Positions 52,459-63,888 of a stretch of DNA of 64,000 nt are shown here, one piece after another; position 1 is the first letter of the stretch; each line of letters begins with the position of its first letter. Where the stretch lies: contig JAJEKV010000049.1 of the NCBI GenBank assembly GCA_021234155.1, positions 4,123,487 to 4,187,486 of the forward strand. The letters run 5' to 3'. This DNA is from Isoetes taiwanensis (taxonomy: Eukaryota; Streptophyta; Lycopodiopsida; Isoetales; Isoetaceae). Position numbers and translations under genes: made by a program. The notes under the pieces are model-generated. The model ran no database searches. It was not told where the DNA came from and worked only from the letters and a program-made list of their open reading frames with translations.

Positions 52459-54160
52459 TCTCCATCGACTCCTATTTTGCAACTTATGTATAAATGATGT
52501 CGAAGAGAACTAAATGTAATGTATCTAGAAGGTTTGTTGTTGTGAATGTGAGTTTTTTCCTTACAGAATTTATTATTCTGACCCTTAAATACAGTGATGG
52601 AATTAATTTGTACCCCATGTTCTTAGAAAGAACCAATCTGCTTTTATGGAATTTTATTTACTATCCTTTTACATAGACACAGTGATGGGATCAAAGTTGC
52701 AGCACATGTTTCGAAATTGCCTCTTGAAACTGCCTCTTGTAAATGCCTATGCGTGTTTTCTTGTTGAATTTGTGCTTCAGCTAGCATTGGCTTCCTTTTC
52801 TTATTAACTTTTTTTAATACACGTAAACTAGGCCTAACAGTGTTGGGTAATGATTATAAAAGGTCATTTAGGTTTGGGTACTATGCATTATGTATGTGAG
52901 AAATTTCTTCGGCAGATTTTTGTGAACGGCAATGGCAGAGGACCAAGAACGGCTATGGGCACAGGAATGGCTATGGCTATAGCTAAATTTCTAAGCAGCA
53001 GTGTTCTTCTCCGGCGTTAAGAGATTTTTCCGTAGAGACTCTTGTTAAATGGCCATGGCACATGCAACAAGTGCAATTCCTAATCCGACAGATACAAAGG
53101 AAGAACAGAGGAAGATTCACAGAACGCAAAAACAAAGGAAGATACAGAGGTCAGCAGATACAAAGGGCCATTTTCTGCATTGGCATTTGGTTAGAATCAC
53201 CGGAACAGACCTATTCTATCATCATGGGCTTGGAAATTTATGGCGCAGACAAGCTCATGCTTCTTTTTCATCTTGAATTTTTCTTTCTGGGACCCAATCT
53301 GCTTCAAAATCTGTGCTGCATGGTGTTGGTGTTTGGAAGATTTTTCTTCTTTCTTCGACATAGCCAAGTACTTTTTATGTTATATATATACATGTTCTCT
53401 AGACTTATACGGCAACTGTAGTGTAGAGCGGCAACTTGGATGGCTCTTTTGGCTTTTGTGTTCACATGCTGTTTTGGATCAAGCCGCACAGCAGGCAGAG
53501 ATTAGAGAAATTAGGCAACGTTCCCATGAGACCGCAAAACAGTGAGGTCGAGGTTGAAGTGCGAAGAATACTGTTCCGAGTGAAGGGAATCATGATGCAG
53601 TTAAACAACTCTTGCACATATTCTCCCTTGCCTCAGGTTGTCTGTTGACAGTGTAATGCAATGGCAGTTTGCTTTTTTGTTGTTGGGGGGGGGGGGTGGT
53701 GGTGGTCCATTGGCTGTGCACTCAAGCGCAGAAGTAATATATCGCAAACATATAAGCATTTTAATCAACATGCCCAACAAGATTGCCTACATGAAAAACT
53801 AAATCGCTTGCTAATCTTGCAATGCCACCTCAAGTTATAAGGTGTCAAAGTGGTGGGGAAACTGGTACCACTAGGGCTGAGGTGGCAGCCCTGTAGGATA
53901 CCAGGGTGCCCATTGAAGGCTGCCACGATCGTCCATAAAGAAACTCCAAGGACAAACAATATTTTTTTTAAATAAACTTGATAAATATCCTTTAGCATCA
54001 ATCTTGAATTTGACAACAATGTTTAACAATTACCAAAATGTTCCTGTAATTGTTTTAGCATAGTGAAACTGCAATTTACAAATCTGAAATAGAAGAACAT
54101 TTGCCAAACTGAAACATTTACAAACATCTAAACGAAAGAACGATTTTGCCATTGATATCT
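52459..54160. other. RING gene 3' flank and unoccupied DNA
   Basis: The 3'-UTR probably ends within about 250 bp. The remainder shows short frames without domains, a G11-12 run followed by TGGTGGTGGTCC at 53685-53708, and AT-rich sequence. Confidence 0.5.
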
Positions 54161-54179
54161 CAAGGTAATACACAGAAAT

Positions 54180-55205
54180 GTATTATGATACTCAGAAGTT
54201 GAAGTTCGTTCTAAGTTCTGCATGTTGTGAACAGAAATAGCCATCTTATGACATCAGGTTCACAAGCCTGAAGAAAATATCTTGCATCATTTAGATATCC
54301 TGCATGTGCAAGAAGATCAACCTTGCAGTTAATTTGATTAATGCTAGAAGTAAGTTCATGTTCTTCTATCATTGACCTGAAGTAACAACAACCTTCATCA
54401 CAGGGCCAGCATGGCTACATGCAGGAAGAATGCTAGTAAGACTGCATGCCATTGAGGCATTCTTGAACCAAGCTGACATTGTCTACCCTCGCATAACTGC
54501 AAACATTTCAGCCCATAAAACCACATTCTTGTTTGGAGACTCCACAAATAACCACCTTGCCATGTCTGGTTTCCACACTTGACAGACATATCAACAAGAG
54601 CAGTCATGACCACTATGTCAGACAAGTCCATTTCTTATGATCTCATCATGAAAAGCTTCCATACCCTAAGTCCCATGTCATCGTATGCCTTTAAAATACT
54701 TTTTTTTTTTTTTTTTTTTTTTGAAATACTTCGAAATGTCTGTCTCTAATCTTAGACTTTTATGGTGCATTTCTTGAAAGTTCTAATGCACGGAAGCCCA
54801 TCTCCATGTCGAGTATAACCTACAATCAGCGACTCCAACACAGATATCTTAATTTTGCAGTCTATTAAATATATTTTGTGCCTCCTCAAGGTACCACGTT
54901 TAGAGTATATATCAACAAGGAAGCTACCAACAAGGGGATCTAATATAAGACCGCTATTAATGATCTGGCTGGGAACTAAAATTCCATATTCAATTGCTCC
55001 CATGATGGCACATGCTTTGAGGATGCTTAAAAACATATTGTTGTCTGGCTTTAAACCTTCAAGCTGCTTATTTTCATAGAGAATCAAAGCAATTTGGCAA
55101 TGCCCATGTTGCACATAACCTGCAATCATTGCAGACCATGACACTACATCGTGCTTCTGTAATGCCAAATATCATTCGTGCCAAGCTCTTCACAAAGGTT
55201 ATCTG
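54180..55205 (-). pseudogene. PPR protein pseudogene
   Basis: The minus strand reads HDVVSWSAMIAGYVQHGHCQ, GLKPDNNMFLSILKACA, LVGSFLVDIYSKRG (55168-54752). After a poly(T) block comes VVMTALVDMSVKCGN (54631-54398) and the E-tail NCKVDLLAHAGYLNDARYFL (about 54330-54260). These are PLS-class PPR repeats of an organelle RNA-processing or editing factor. Frameshifts and the inserted A-run make it non-functional. Confidence 0.85.
54694..54731. repeat. T-run flanked by 8-bp direct repeat
   Basis: AAATACTT at 54694-54701 and again at 54724-54731 bracket about 22 T. This looks like a retroposition footprint in which only the poly(A) tail was copied in, with target duplication. Confidence 0.65.
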
Positions 55206-57017
55206 ACATCTCTTCAATCCGTTACAAAAACCAGCATAAAGGATTAGGAAAGGCAAATAAACATCTCTATGTTTTTGTTTCCTTAAATCCTTCACAAAAT
55301 GAAAAAAACCTGGATGAACCTGGATGTCTCTATGTGCAATCCATGCGTTTGTGTTGTCTTCTCGGCATCTTCTACAAAAGTCAATCAGAATTTCAGAAAG
55401 CTTATTCTCTGGCTTCTTAAGATACAACAAAACGAAGACCATATAAGAGTCATTTTGTAGTCCTCCAAGCTTAGAAAGATTATAATACAAAACTATTGTA
55501 AGCAAACTGTAGTGAAGCAGAGACTTGAACAGACTTGAGGCAAATTCAGAACAATTTTCATGTATAAAGTAAGAAGCTAGTCTGGTGGAAGCATCTATGC
55601 AGAAGCCATATCTGTAGAAGCATTTGCCATATCTGTAGAAGCATCATCCACAGCTCTCTGTCGCATTCCATCCATGGGGCCAAAAAGGGCCAGACATGCT
55701 AGAAGGGTTAAAATCCGAGATGGGTTGAATCAAAATCAACTATCTGTATCTTTACCTCTAAAATGAGCCTGGGAACAGAGATTGTCTGAACTCTGCGTAG
55801 AAGCTCCGCAGCCCTAATTAGGCTATCCACGCAGCCCTAAAAGCTCCACGCAGCCCTGATTAGGCTTTCCACGGAGCTCTAATTGGGCACGGCACCTTGC
55901 GTGGCCACCCGATTAGGATGAGCAACTTTTAATCCCCCTCGAGAATTCATATTAGGGGCAACCAATTGAATACTTTTGAGATTGTGACACGACCGCTGTA
56001 AGTCTTGGTCTTGGATGATGGCAAAAGCCATGCTCCAGTACATCTCTAACGCTCCCATTACCTTCAATGGATTGTTTCAGTGTATGGATTATTTCAATCA
56101 ACAAATCTCGCCAAATGTTTCGTGCCATATCTTCAAGTTGTATAACGTGCGACCGGAGTTGGTCTTTCGCAAAGGCAACATTTTGGCATTATTTGGGCTT
56201 TGAATGCGGTATACGTAGGAAAGCGCATACTTAATGAGCCAAGAGCTTGCATTTATCAATGATGCAAGAGGTACGATTGTTGTATTCGATTTTTTAATTA
56301 AGAAAATAGAGACGACCTTTTTGTTATGTATAAGTATATTATCTAATGCATGATATGTGATTGATAAAGAAAATGATGGTACACTTCTGTTCGAATCCGG
56401 GATTTCTACTATGATTTATTTCTAGCAGCATGCATTGTGCATGCAGTCATGATGTTGAAACTGCAAGCTATATAGTTTGGGTTCCTACAAGAGGAATATG
56501 CTATGCCTACAAGAGGAGCAGGTGCAGAGGTCATTAGCTGAGTTATCTTTGCCACCTTTTATCTTTACAATCATGGACAAGACACTCAAGTAGAACCATC
56601 CTCTCATAAAATAGTGTGGAACAACAATGGTGAAGCTCCAAGCTTATAGAACCTAGGAATCGGATCAATAACGGACTTGAGCGATATTAACTCCTCCATA
56701 GCTAGTACAAGAATAGAATAGAATAGTACAAAGAAATGAAGTTGAAGCTTCCTAGCTTAAAAACCTAGAATATGATATTACTCTTGATCACATAGCATTG
56801 ATAGTGGTGTATGTATTAGGAGGTCATAGTGCAACTCACTTTCAATTTCAATAAACAAAATTTTGTTAGTTACCTATGACTTCTTCTAACTTAATTCTTG
56901 GCACTCAACTTTAGATGTTGTTCCTTCTAAGCTTGGATTTTACTCCCAGACGTTCATAAACCATAGCTGATAGACCCTTTGATAGTACAACAACTTGTAT
57001 GTATATATACATGTCAA
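55206..57017. other. Unoccupied DNA with short GC repeats
   Basis: No convincing gene. At 55795-55880 the words CACGCAGCCCT and ATTAGGCT repeat two to three times in an imperfect tandem array with unit about 37 bp. The rest is AT-rich. Confidence 0.5.
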
Positions 57018-58567
57018 GTGTGTGCCGAGGACATAGCTGATCTCGCATACCCATGACCTCTTGAAGGTATGATCCCAACATTCGTACGAAAGCCGTACTC
57101 AATGTCACAGCAGCTGGCCAGACCTAACCAACTCAGCATAGCGCGTTCAGATTTGATCATATACTAGGCAGTTTTGAAGGGTATGAGATCCATCCTCAAT
57201 GACTCCCATTTGGCAGCATTGACAAAGCCTGTTCTGGCGTGGCTCACCAATCTATCTACTCGTCTCAATTCGAAGATGGTGTGCCCTTGTACAAATGGAG
57301 GATGAATCTGCACCTTTTCATAGGCAAATGGGTACACAAGTAGCATTGTGGGCCCCGTTCCAATGTGGAATTTATGTGGCGTTGGTAGTGTGCTATCTTG
57401 ACCTCTTCAAGGGCACTGTCATCCTAGAGCTTACTTAGGAAGCAGGCTTCAAGATATTGCCTCAAGATATGGGGATCTGCCGCTGTTTGTACATGTATGC
57501 ACCTGTGCTCCTGCACATTCCATCTAGCCACCCATTGAGCTCTCTTTTCCGTCTAGTAAGCCTTGAGGTGCTCCGGCCCCATTGCCATGATATAACCTAG
57601 GTTAGAGAGATGAGCATCGTCCATATTGACCACCTTCTAAAAATAGACAATGTGGCGATCAAGGGCCGCCCTTTGAAGAGGCAAGAAACCCGTCTCCTAT
57701 AACAGGATTTGATACGGGACTGTGGACTTCGCCCCTAGTGCCTGTATTAAGAAGGCATTCTACACCTGCTCTAAGTCATTCCAGGTAGCGAGGGGCACTA
57801 TTGGGCCCCACATTTCAACCCGGTATAATAGGATAGGCTCCACTAAGACCTTGAACAACTGATGGGCCCAATCATATAGCTCCACTCTGTGACTATTGTT
57901 CTGCATTGCATATAGCGCTTTCCAGCCCGCCGTCACTAGTAGCCATATGGATGTGTCCCAATGCATAGTAGAAGGAAACTCCACTCCCAAATATTTGTAT
58001 ATGGGTGCCACTTGCACATGTTGCCCTCGGTAACTGAAGGAGGGGATCCTCAGCTGATGTCAGGATGATATGAGGACCACCTTAGTCTTGGCCAGGTTGA
58101 CGTGCATATCAGTCACTTGGCAGAATGTGTCCAAAGCATCGAGATGGTGCTGCATGTCTGTTGGAGTGTAAGCTAGATATATTAACTGCCTGATGATTGG
58201 TGCAGAAGGTGAGCTCCGTCGCCCCCATTGTCAGCAAGCCAACTCTCCAACTGATCCATGTAAAGCCCAAACAATGTTGGGGAGAGAGGGCACCCCTGGC
58301 GAACCCTGATACTACTATCAAATGGTTGGCTTGTCGGCTGCAACTTGCCCGAGCATCTCTCATATAACCTGTACAGCATATTCTATAAATCTACAGGAAC
58401 CCCCAGCTGCCACAATCTTTCCCATAGCATCGAGAAAGAGGCATCCCGAGGCACATGTCAAAGGCCTTCGCAAAATCCACAAGGCAACAATATAGGTCCT
58501 GCTTCCGGTTCCTGTTGTCTTCAACCAGAGTCCGCAACGTGAAGATATGGTCAATGGTTGAGTGTTG
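57018..58567 (-). pseudogene. Second LINE-B copy (5'-truncated)
   Basis: Same family as the split element: RTLVED and DNRNRKQDLYCCLVDFAKAF (about 58530-58460), GFARGALSPQHCLGFTWIS, MHVNLAKTKVVLI, APIYKYLGVEFPSTMHWD and LVEPILLYRVEMWG (57760-58017), then the zinc-binding tail. It has numerous frame breaks. The 5' edge is near 58567. It is valuable as the uninterrupted reference for the two large insertions in the other copy. Confidence 0.85.
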
Positions 58568-59866
58568 CTATTCTTACCATGTGGCATCCAATTTGTACAA
58601 CTAAAATTTAAATTCTTGCATTAACCCTCGCACTTAACGCGAGATGTGGCAAAGAAGAGTATGCTATCTTTGCCATGCCACCTCTAATTTGACATAGTAT
58701 ATTGATCTGAAAGGTCAGTTATTTTTTTGCATCAATTCTCGCGTTAAGCGAGAAATGTGGCAGAGAATGGTGTGACCTCGAATTAATTTTTCTACAGCTA
58801 AAATTCATGTAAATAGACCATTTTTGTACTATATATCTGTAGAATTTTCATAAAATTAATTTTGAATCCGTATTCTATGTTCATATTTTAATGTTTTGAT
58901 CAATCTTAAACGAGTGTTTGGAAATTGAAGCCTTAAAATTATATCTTTTACTCTAAAGAACCACAAAATCAACTGTGAAAGACGCATTTTCATGCCATTT
59001 TCAAAAAAATGAAATGTGGAATAATTTCAAATTAACGGAATCGTGGTTCAATTTCTATTGCAGGGAATCCTAGATAAGGAGATTGCATGTTAATGAGCTT
59101 GATGAGCAATCCTTTTGTGTTGATGCATATAGTTTAAGTAATTTTATATATGTAGTATATATGTGGTGAAGCATGTTGATGACTTGCTTTCTGGATTGGC
59201 ATCTTCATAATCTTTTGCATATGTTTAAGTTGGTATTAATATTGAGGTTTTCAAGGTTCTGCCTAATTTGAACTCTTGTGATGTGACTATGTCTATACAG
59301 TACTTTGGAATAATCCACTTTTATTTCTAAAATAAATAATAATGCAAAAATGTCTTGAACAGTAAATATCCTTAGAATATCATGTGATGCAATTGACGCA
59401 TTGGTTTTAGTCTAATTGGTACCGTGCGTGTAGAAACACATGCAATATTTTTCGTTTGATTTAACTCTATTCTGATACAAATGGATCGTAAATCATGAAG
59501 GTGATTTGAGACTTTAAAGGATATGAGCCACAACATGTATACCTACATGTAGTGGCCGCAATTCTATCAGCTCTTTCCTTCAAGCAATATGATGTCAAGA
59601 GGCAATGGAAAGTCCTTCTAATACCATTTAGGGATGGCCAATGCTATAAAAAAATTAAGTTCTCAAAGCTATGGTTAACTAAATTCACTAAATTGGTGAT
59701 GTGGCACGAAAACAATTGCTTGTGCCAATTTACACAACAAAGCTTTGTTTTTGGAGCTTACGGTTAAAGGGAGGGCCGAATCCGATCGGGGATAACGGCT
59801 CTATACAATCCAACCAATGGCAAAAGAAAATTGTCTATATAATTTACGGCTAGGATTAGTGCCCTC
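58568..59866. other. Unoccupied AT-rich DNA
   Basis: Two related blocks, around 58618-58655 and 58728-58765, contain self-complementary TCTCGCGTTAAGCGAGA-type sequence followed by ATGTGGCA. No gene seen. Confidence 0.5.
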
Positions 59867-59948
59867 AAGAATATTCCAATAGAATTGTTCTATAATAATT
59901 ATCTAAACATGTATAATTATTATACAATGATGCTGTTGGAATATTCTT
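59867..59948. repeat. 82-bp hairpin MITE
   Basis: AAGAATATTCCAA pairs perfectly with TTGGAATATTCTT, and pairing continues through ATAATTAT / ATAATTATTATA. Size and structure fit a minimal MITE or a small-RNA hairpin. Confidence 0.8.
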
Positions 59949-60691
59949 GTCACCGGGGCACGCATCCTAACCGTTCATTTTGCATCGTATTCATTTGTTG
60001 CCGTTGGTTGGATGTGGAGAACTCTCACCGATCGCTGGAGTTTTGCGGACAATTAGGCAGATGCTGCACGGGGAGAATGCTATCACCAGATTGCACCAGT
60101 GAGAATGCCATCACCGGATTTGGAGAAGGTTGCTCCTACATTAGCTCTAGCTGCTTCTTCCTATGCCGCCATCAAGAATCTGCAAGGACCCCATGTTCAG
60201 AAACAAATGCGAAAAACAAGGTTTAAAATGAAACGCACTTATTTAAGAAGTGCGTTTGAAAGATTCCTTTATAAAAATTGAAAACTTAAAAAAAACACAC
60301 AAAATAGGGAGCAAAATAGATTGTTGAGCAATTAGCATTCGGGATACCCCCAAAAAAGCAACATTTTTAAAGCTTTTTCATTTTAAAAGGAGGGCCAAAA
60401 AAAAAAAATGCTTGTTTTAAGGAGAGAGACATTAACTTTGATAACTCAGTAAGTATTTATTGTTAAAAACAGAAGGAAATATAGATTGTTTTTTTGCAAG
60501 CTTAATAGAAGTACTAAAAAAGTCAAACATTGGAAAGACAAAGAGTGTGAAATCCTGGAGCAAGAAAGAGTTGTTTCAATTAAGCATTGTTAGAGAGACA
60601 AAGCTTTTCAGGTTTAAAAAATCTTCATCAAAATAAATTATAATATTACTTAGCACATAGTTTACAATGAAAGTGGTTAAGAACTCTGTCT
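59949..60691. other. Unoccupied DNA downstream of the methyltransferase gene
   Basis: AT-rich; short frames only. Confidence 0.5.
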
Positions 60692-60705
60692 GTATAAATT
60701 TATAC
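60692..60705. repeat. Single copy of the palindrome, 3' of the methyltransferase
   Basis: GTATAAATTTATAC, about 100 bp past the stop codon. It has the same core as the intronic arrays. Confidence 0.85.
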
Positions 60706-61439
60706 GAGAGGTGGCTCTTCCCAGTCCACAGGACTCTCGTACCCTTTGGGATCTGGCTCTTGCGAGCTTACAACAGCCAGAGAGCGCCTCGCCGATTCCA
60801 AACCTATTGGCCTGGCCGGTTTCTCCGCTCGGGCACCACAGGCTCCAAGTCAACAAACTCCACCTCCTCATCTCTTCTTCCTGTAAGTGGAGGCTGTATT
60901 TCTGTGTAAGTGCCCTTAGCATCGCTGGCACCGTTCTTTGCTCCCAGTTCCTCGTTTTCATCAGGAAAGGATTCGCAAGAGCTTATCCTGGTCCTGATGA
61001 AGCTTACTTTATCTGGGTCTATGTCGACGGAGACGACATTGCGCCCCGCTTAAGAAGCAATGGCTGGCGTGGTGCCCGATCCGAAAAAGGCATCTAGGAT
61101 CCGGCCTCTCCGGTGCCGAGAAAACCATCAGTATCAAATTATTAATAAGCCGATGTGGCTTCGATAATGGGACACCCACCTTTGTCATTTGTGGGTCTCT
61201 TTAATTTCACGCAAAACAATTTGAACCGAAATGCATTGCGGGGAGGAGTCTTTTTCATTGCGTGTTAAAATGAACCATGGTTTTTTGGCGTCCGCGCTAT
61301 ATGAAAATGCTCGAAAAAGCTCACTAAGCGCGGACCACCACCATGACCCTTGACGTTTGTTTTAAGCCTGCCAAGCAATATAGAAATTAGAAATTAGTAA
61401 AAAGAAAACAAGGAAAATAAGTTAGCCCAGTAGTGTGGC

Positions 61440-61600
61440 GGTATAAACTTATACCACGGTTGCCTTGCTGTATAAATTTATACCACGGCGGCAAGCCGTA
61501 TAAATTTATACAGACATTGCCTTGCTGTATAAATTTATACCACGGTTGTTCCAGCCTTTAAAATTTAAACCTTAAGACAGATGTGGTATAAATTTATACC
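61440..61600. repeat. Palindrome array 1 (intron 5)
   Basis: Copies begin at 61440, 61470, 61498, 61527, about 61556 (decayed) and 61585, i.e. every 28-30 bp. Each is (G)GTATAAATTTATAC(C). Spacers of about 12-14 bp are GC-richer and partly repeated (CACGGTTG, CATTGCCTTGCT). Confidence 0.93.
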
Positions 61601-62658
61601 GTGGAGTTACCGTAAAACAAAAAACGTTAATTGTGAAGCTTACCAAACGCAGTTTTCGAAGCCGGCGTTACAGACCGCTCCCATAGGTTTAAGCACCGAC
61701 ATCGTCTGAAGGTCAGAATGAAAAATGATGACCCTCCAGTTTTCAGATGTCGTGACTTCTTTGAGGCCATCCAGGAAAGACCGGACTTGCACGTGAGTGA
61801 AAGCCTCCTCATCAAAAGCGCTATCCTTTATTTTAAATCCATAAGGAATATCTGCAATGCATAATGTAAAATGTTGCTTGTCTAAAAGAGTCCCCAGCCT
61901 TGTACAATCACCCTCAACAACCCTGTATTGGACGTCCTGACCAAATGTGGTAAATCTCTCATATGTACAGTCAAAACTGGAAGTGGCGACCTCTCTACCC
62001 TGTTCAATTGCCTTTAACCTTTGCCTCTCTTCCTTGGCCCTACGAACCAGGTTCAAAAATCCAGTGGGTAGCCCCTTCTTCTTGTTCTGTAAGAGTAATG
62101 TGAGACAAAGGCACAAACACATAACATATTTTTTGCAAAACTTACCCGACCCCAATTGGGTTAATCTGGCGTGCTCTCTGATGATACTGTCTGTGGTACA
62201 ACTTGGGTACAAAAGTTTGCACTCCTCCCAGTCTTCTAGGTTGAGCTGCTTCATTAACTCGGCCTGGCAAGTGACAATGTCTTTCTGACTGCAAAGGGAA
62301 AAATATTGTAAGACAAAAAAAGGTAGAAAAAAACATGGCATAGCAAGTGAGGCTTACGTTTTAGCTTCCTTGGCCATCTCGTCTAATGTGAATTCTTTGG
62401 CAACTACTTTTTCCAACAGGCGAACAAATATTTCTTTGCTTTTAAGACCACAGAATCAAGGCCCGTGGTACAATGCTCATATTTTTTGTTTTGATTCACC
62501 ACCTTTCTTTGGTTTCTTTCCTGCGTCTTTAGCTTGTTCTTTGAGCTCCCCATCTTCGAACATACAAAAAATTCTCTCTTGAAGATCCCACACCTGTAAA
62601 TGGTCAAACGAAGTTTAGTGCTGAATGGTGTAAGAGGATGGGCACGGCGACTCAACAC

Positions 62659-62815
62659 GGTATAAATTTATACCGTGCCTGGCGGCGGTATAAATTTATA
62701 CCGTGCCTGTTCGCGGTATAAATTTATATCATGCGACCGTGCACCTGATATAAATTTATACCATAACGCACGGTATAAATTTATACCGCGGCCAGGCACG
62801 ATATGAATTTATACC
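62659..62815. repeat. Palindrome array 2 (intron 2)
   Basis: Six copies begin at 62659, 62687, 62715, 62747, 62772 and 62800. Three are the perfect 16-mer GGTATAAATTTATACC and three differ by one or two bases. The spacers (GTGCCTGGCGGC, GTGCCTGTTCGC and so on) are related to each other. Confidence 0.95.
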
Positions 62816-63873
62816 GTCACTAGGCTATTACAAGATTCTAACCACGCTAAACATACTACAGAAGATTGAATTGAATCTTTTACTTACTTGACCATCTCTG
62901 AAAGCGAGCTGAAAGTAGTTATCGTATTGTTTGACAGCCATAATGGGCTTCTTATCAGAATCATAGCTCAGGCAACACTCCGTCACACAGGCTTCTCGAA
63001 GCTCTTGAAGCTTATTCTTCTGTTTTTTGAAGTCCTCTCCATGCATTTGTTTGAACTCCACGTACTCTCGATGCATGAATCGGATCTTATCTATTAGGCT
63101 CATTTTTAACCGAAAGTCATTGTCAAGATTGTGACTTACGGCAATGACTTTTGCCTCTTCGTCTGTGACACCCACGTAAATATGGGCTTCCACGCTTTTC
63201 CACACCTCGTTACGGGTTTCTTCCTTTGAGAGTTCTTTTCTAGCCTTGTAGCTGTGTGTGCCTCCAAGGACGTAGTAGGTGTAATCTTCAAGTCTCCGCT
63301 TTTTGTAATCCTGCAATCGATTGCATTGACTTCTATCAACCATAACAACTAGAGGCGACACATGCGCATGAGGATTTCTTCTCATTCTTTGCTTAAGAAT
63401 GGCCACATGTGCCGCGTACAACTTTCGGACCTGCAGCACTCTGACCCCATCTTCATTTTTTGGTGGCCTCTTGATAGTGCTTAGTGTCAAAGAAATGGTT
63501 TGTTTGAGCAGTTTGGTTTCATTAACCCGCTTGAGAATAGCACTTGACTTATCTGCGGGCTTCAGCGATATCCGCTCCGGGGCCTTACGAAGAGCTTGGC
63601 GACTCCTCTATAGTCAAGGGCTTTGTTTTTCTAGATTTTTTCTTGGTAGGAGGCTGTGTATCTAGTACCAGGGAATGCTTCCTACCCTTTCCCTTTGTGT
63701 TGACTGGTTCCTCCTCTTCCTCTTCCTCTTCCTCTACCTCTTCCTCTACTACTTCCTCTTCGATACTACGGGGGTACCATAGACCCTTGACCAACACTTT
63801 TTCGTCGCACAACACGATTGACATCAAAATTTCTACTACGTCCTGTAATGCAGGGTTATGTTAAGAGACTGAC

Positions 63874-63888
63874 GGTATAAATTTATAC
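63874..63888. repeat. Single palindrome copy in intron 1
   Basis: GGTATAAATTTATAC within a 70-bp intron (63843-63912). It occupies about a fifth of this small intron. Confidence 0.9.

Noticed and set aside
53049-53648. Overlapping frames downstream of the RING gene
   Set aside because: Gln/Lys/Arg-rich from A-rich sequence; no conserved motif.
61440-62815. CRISPR array (regular repeats, about 28-bp period)
   Set aside because: Repeats are 16-bp AT palindromes with related, very short spacers inside introns of a plant gene; no cas genes.
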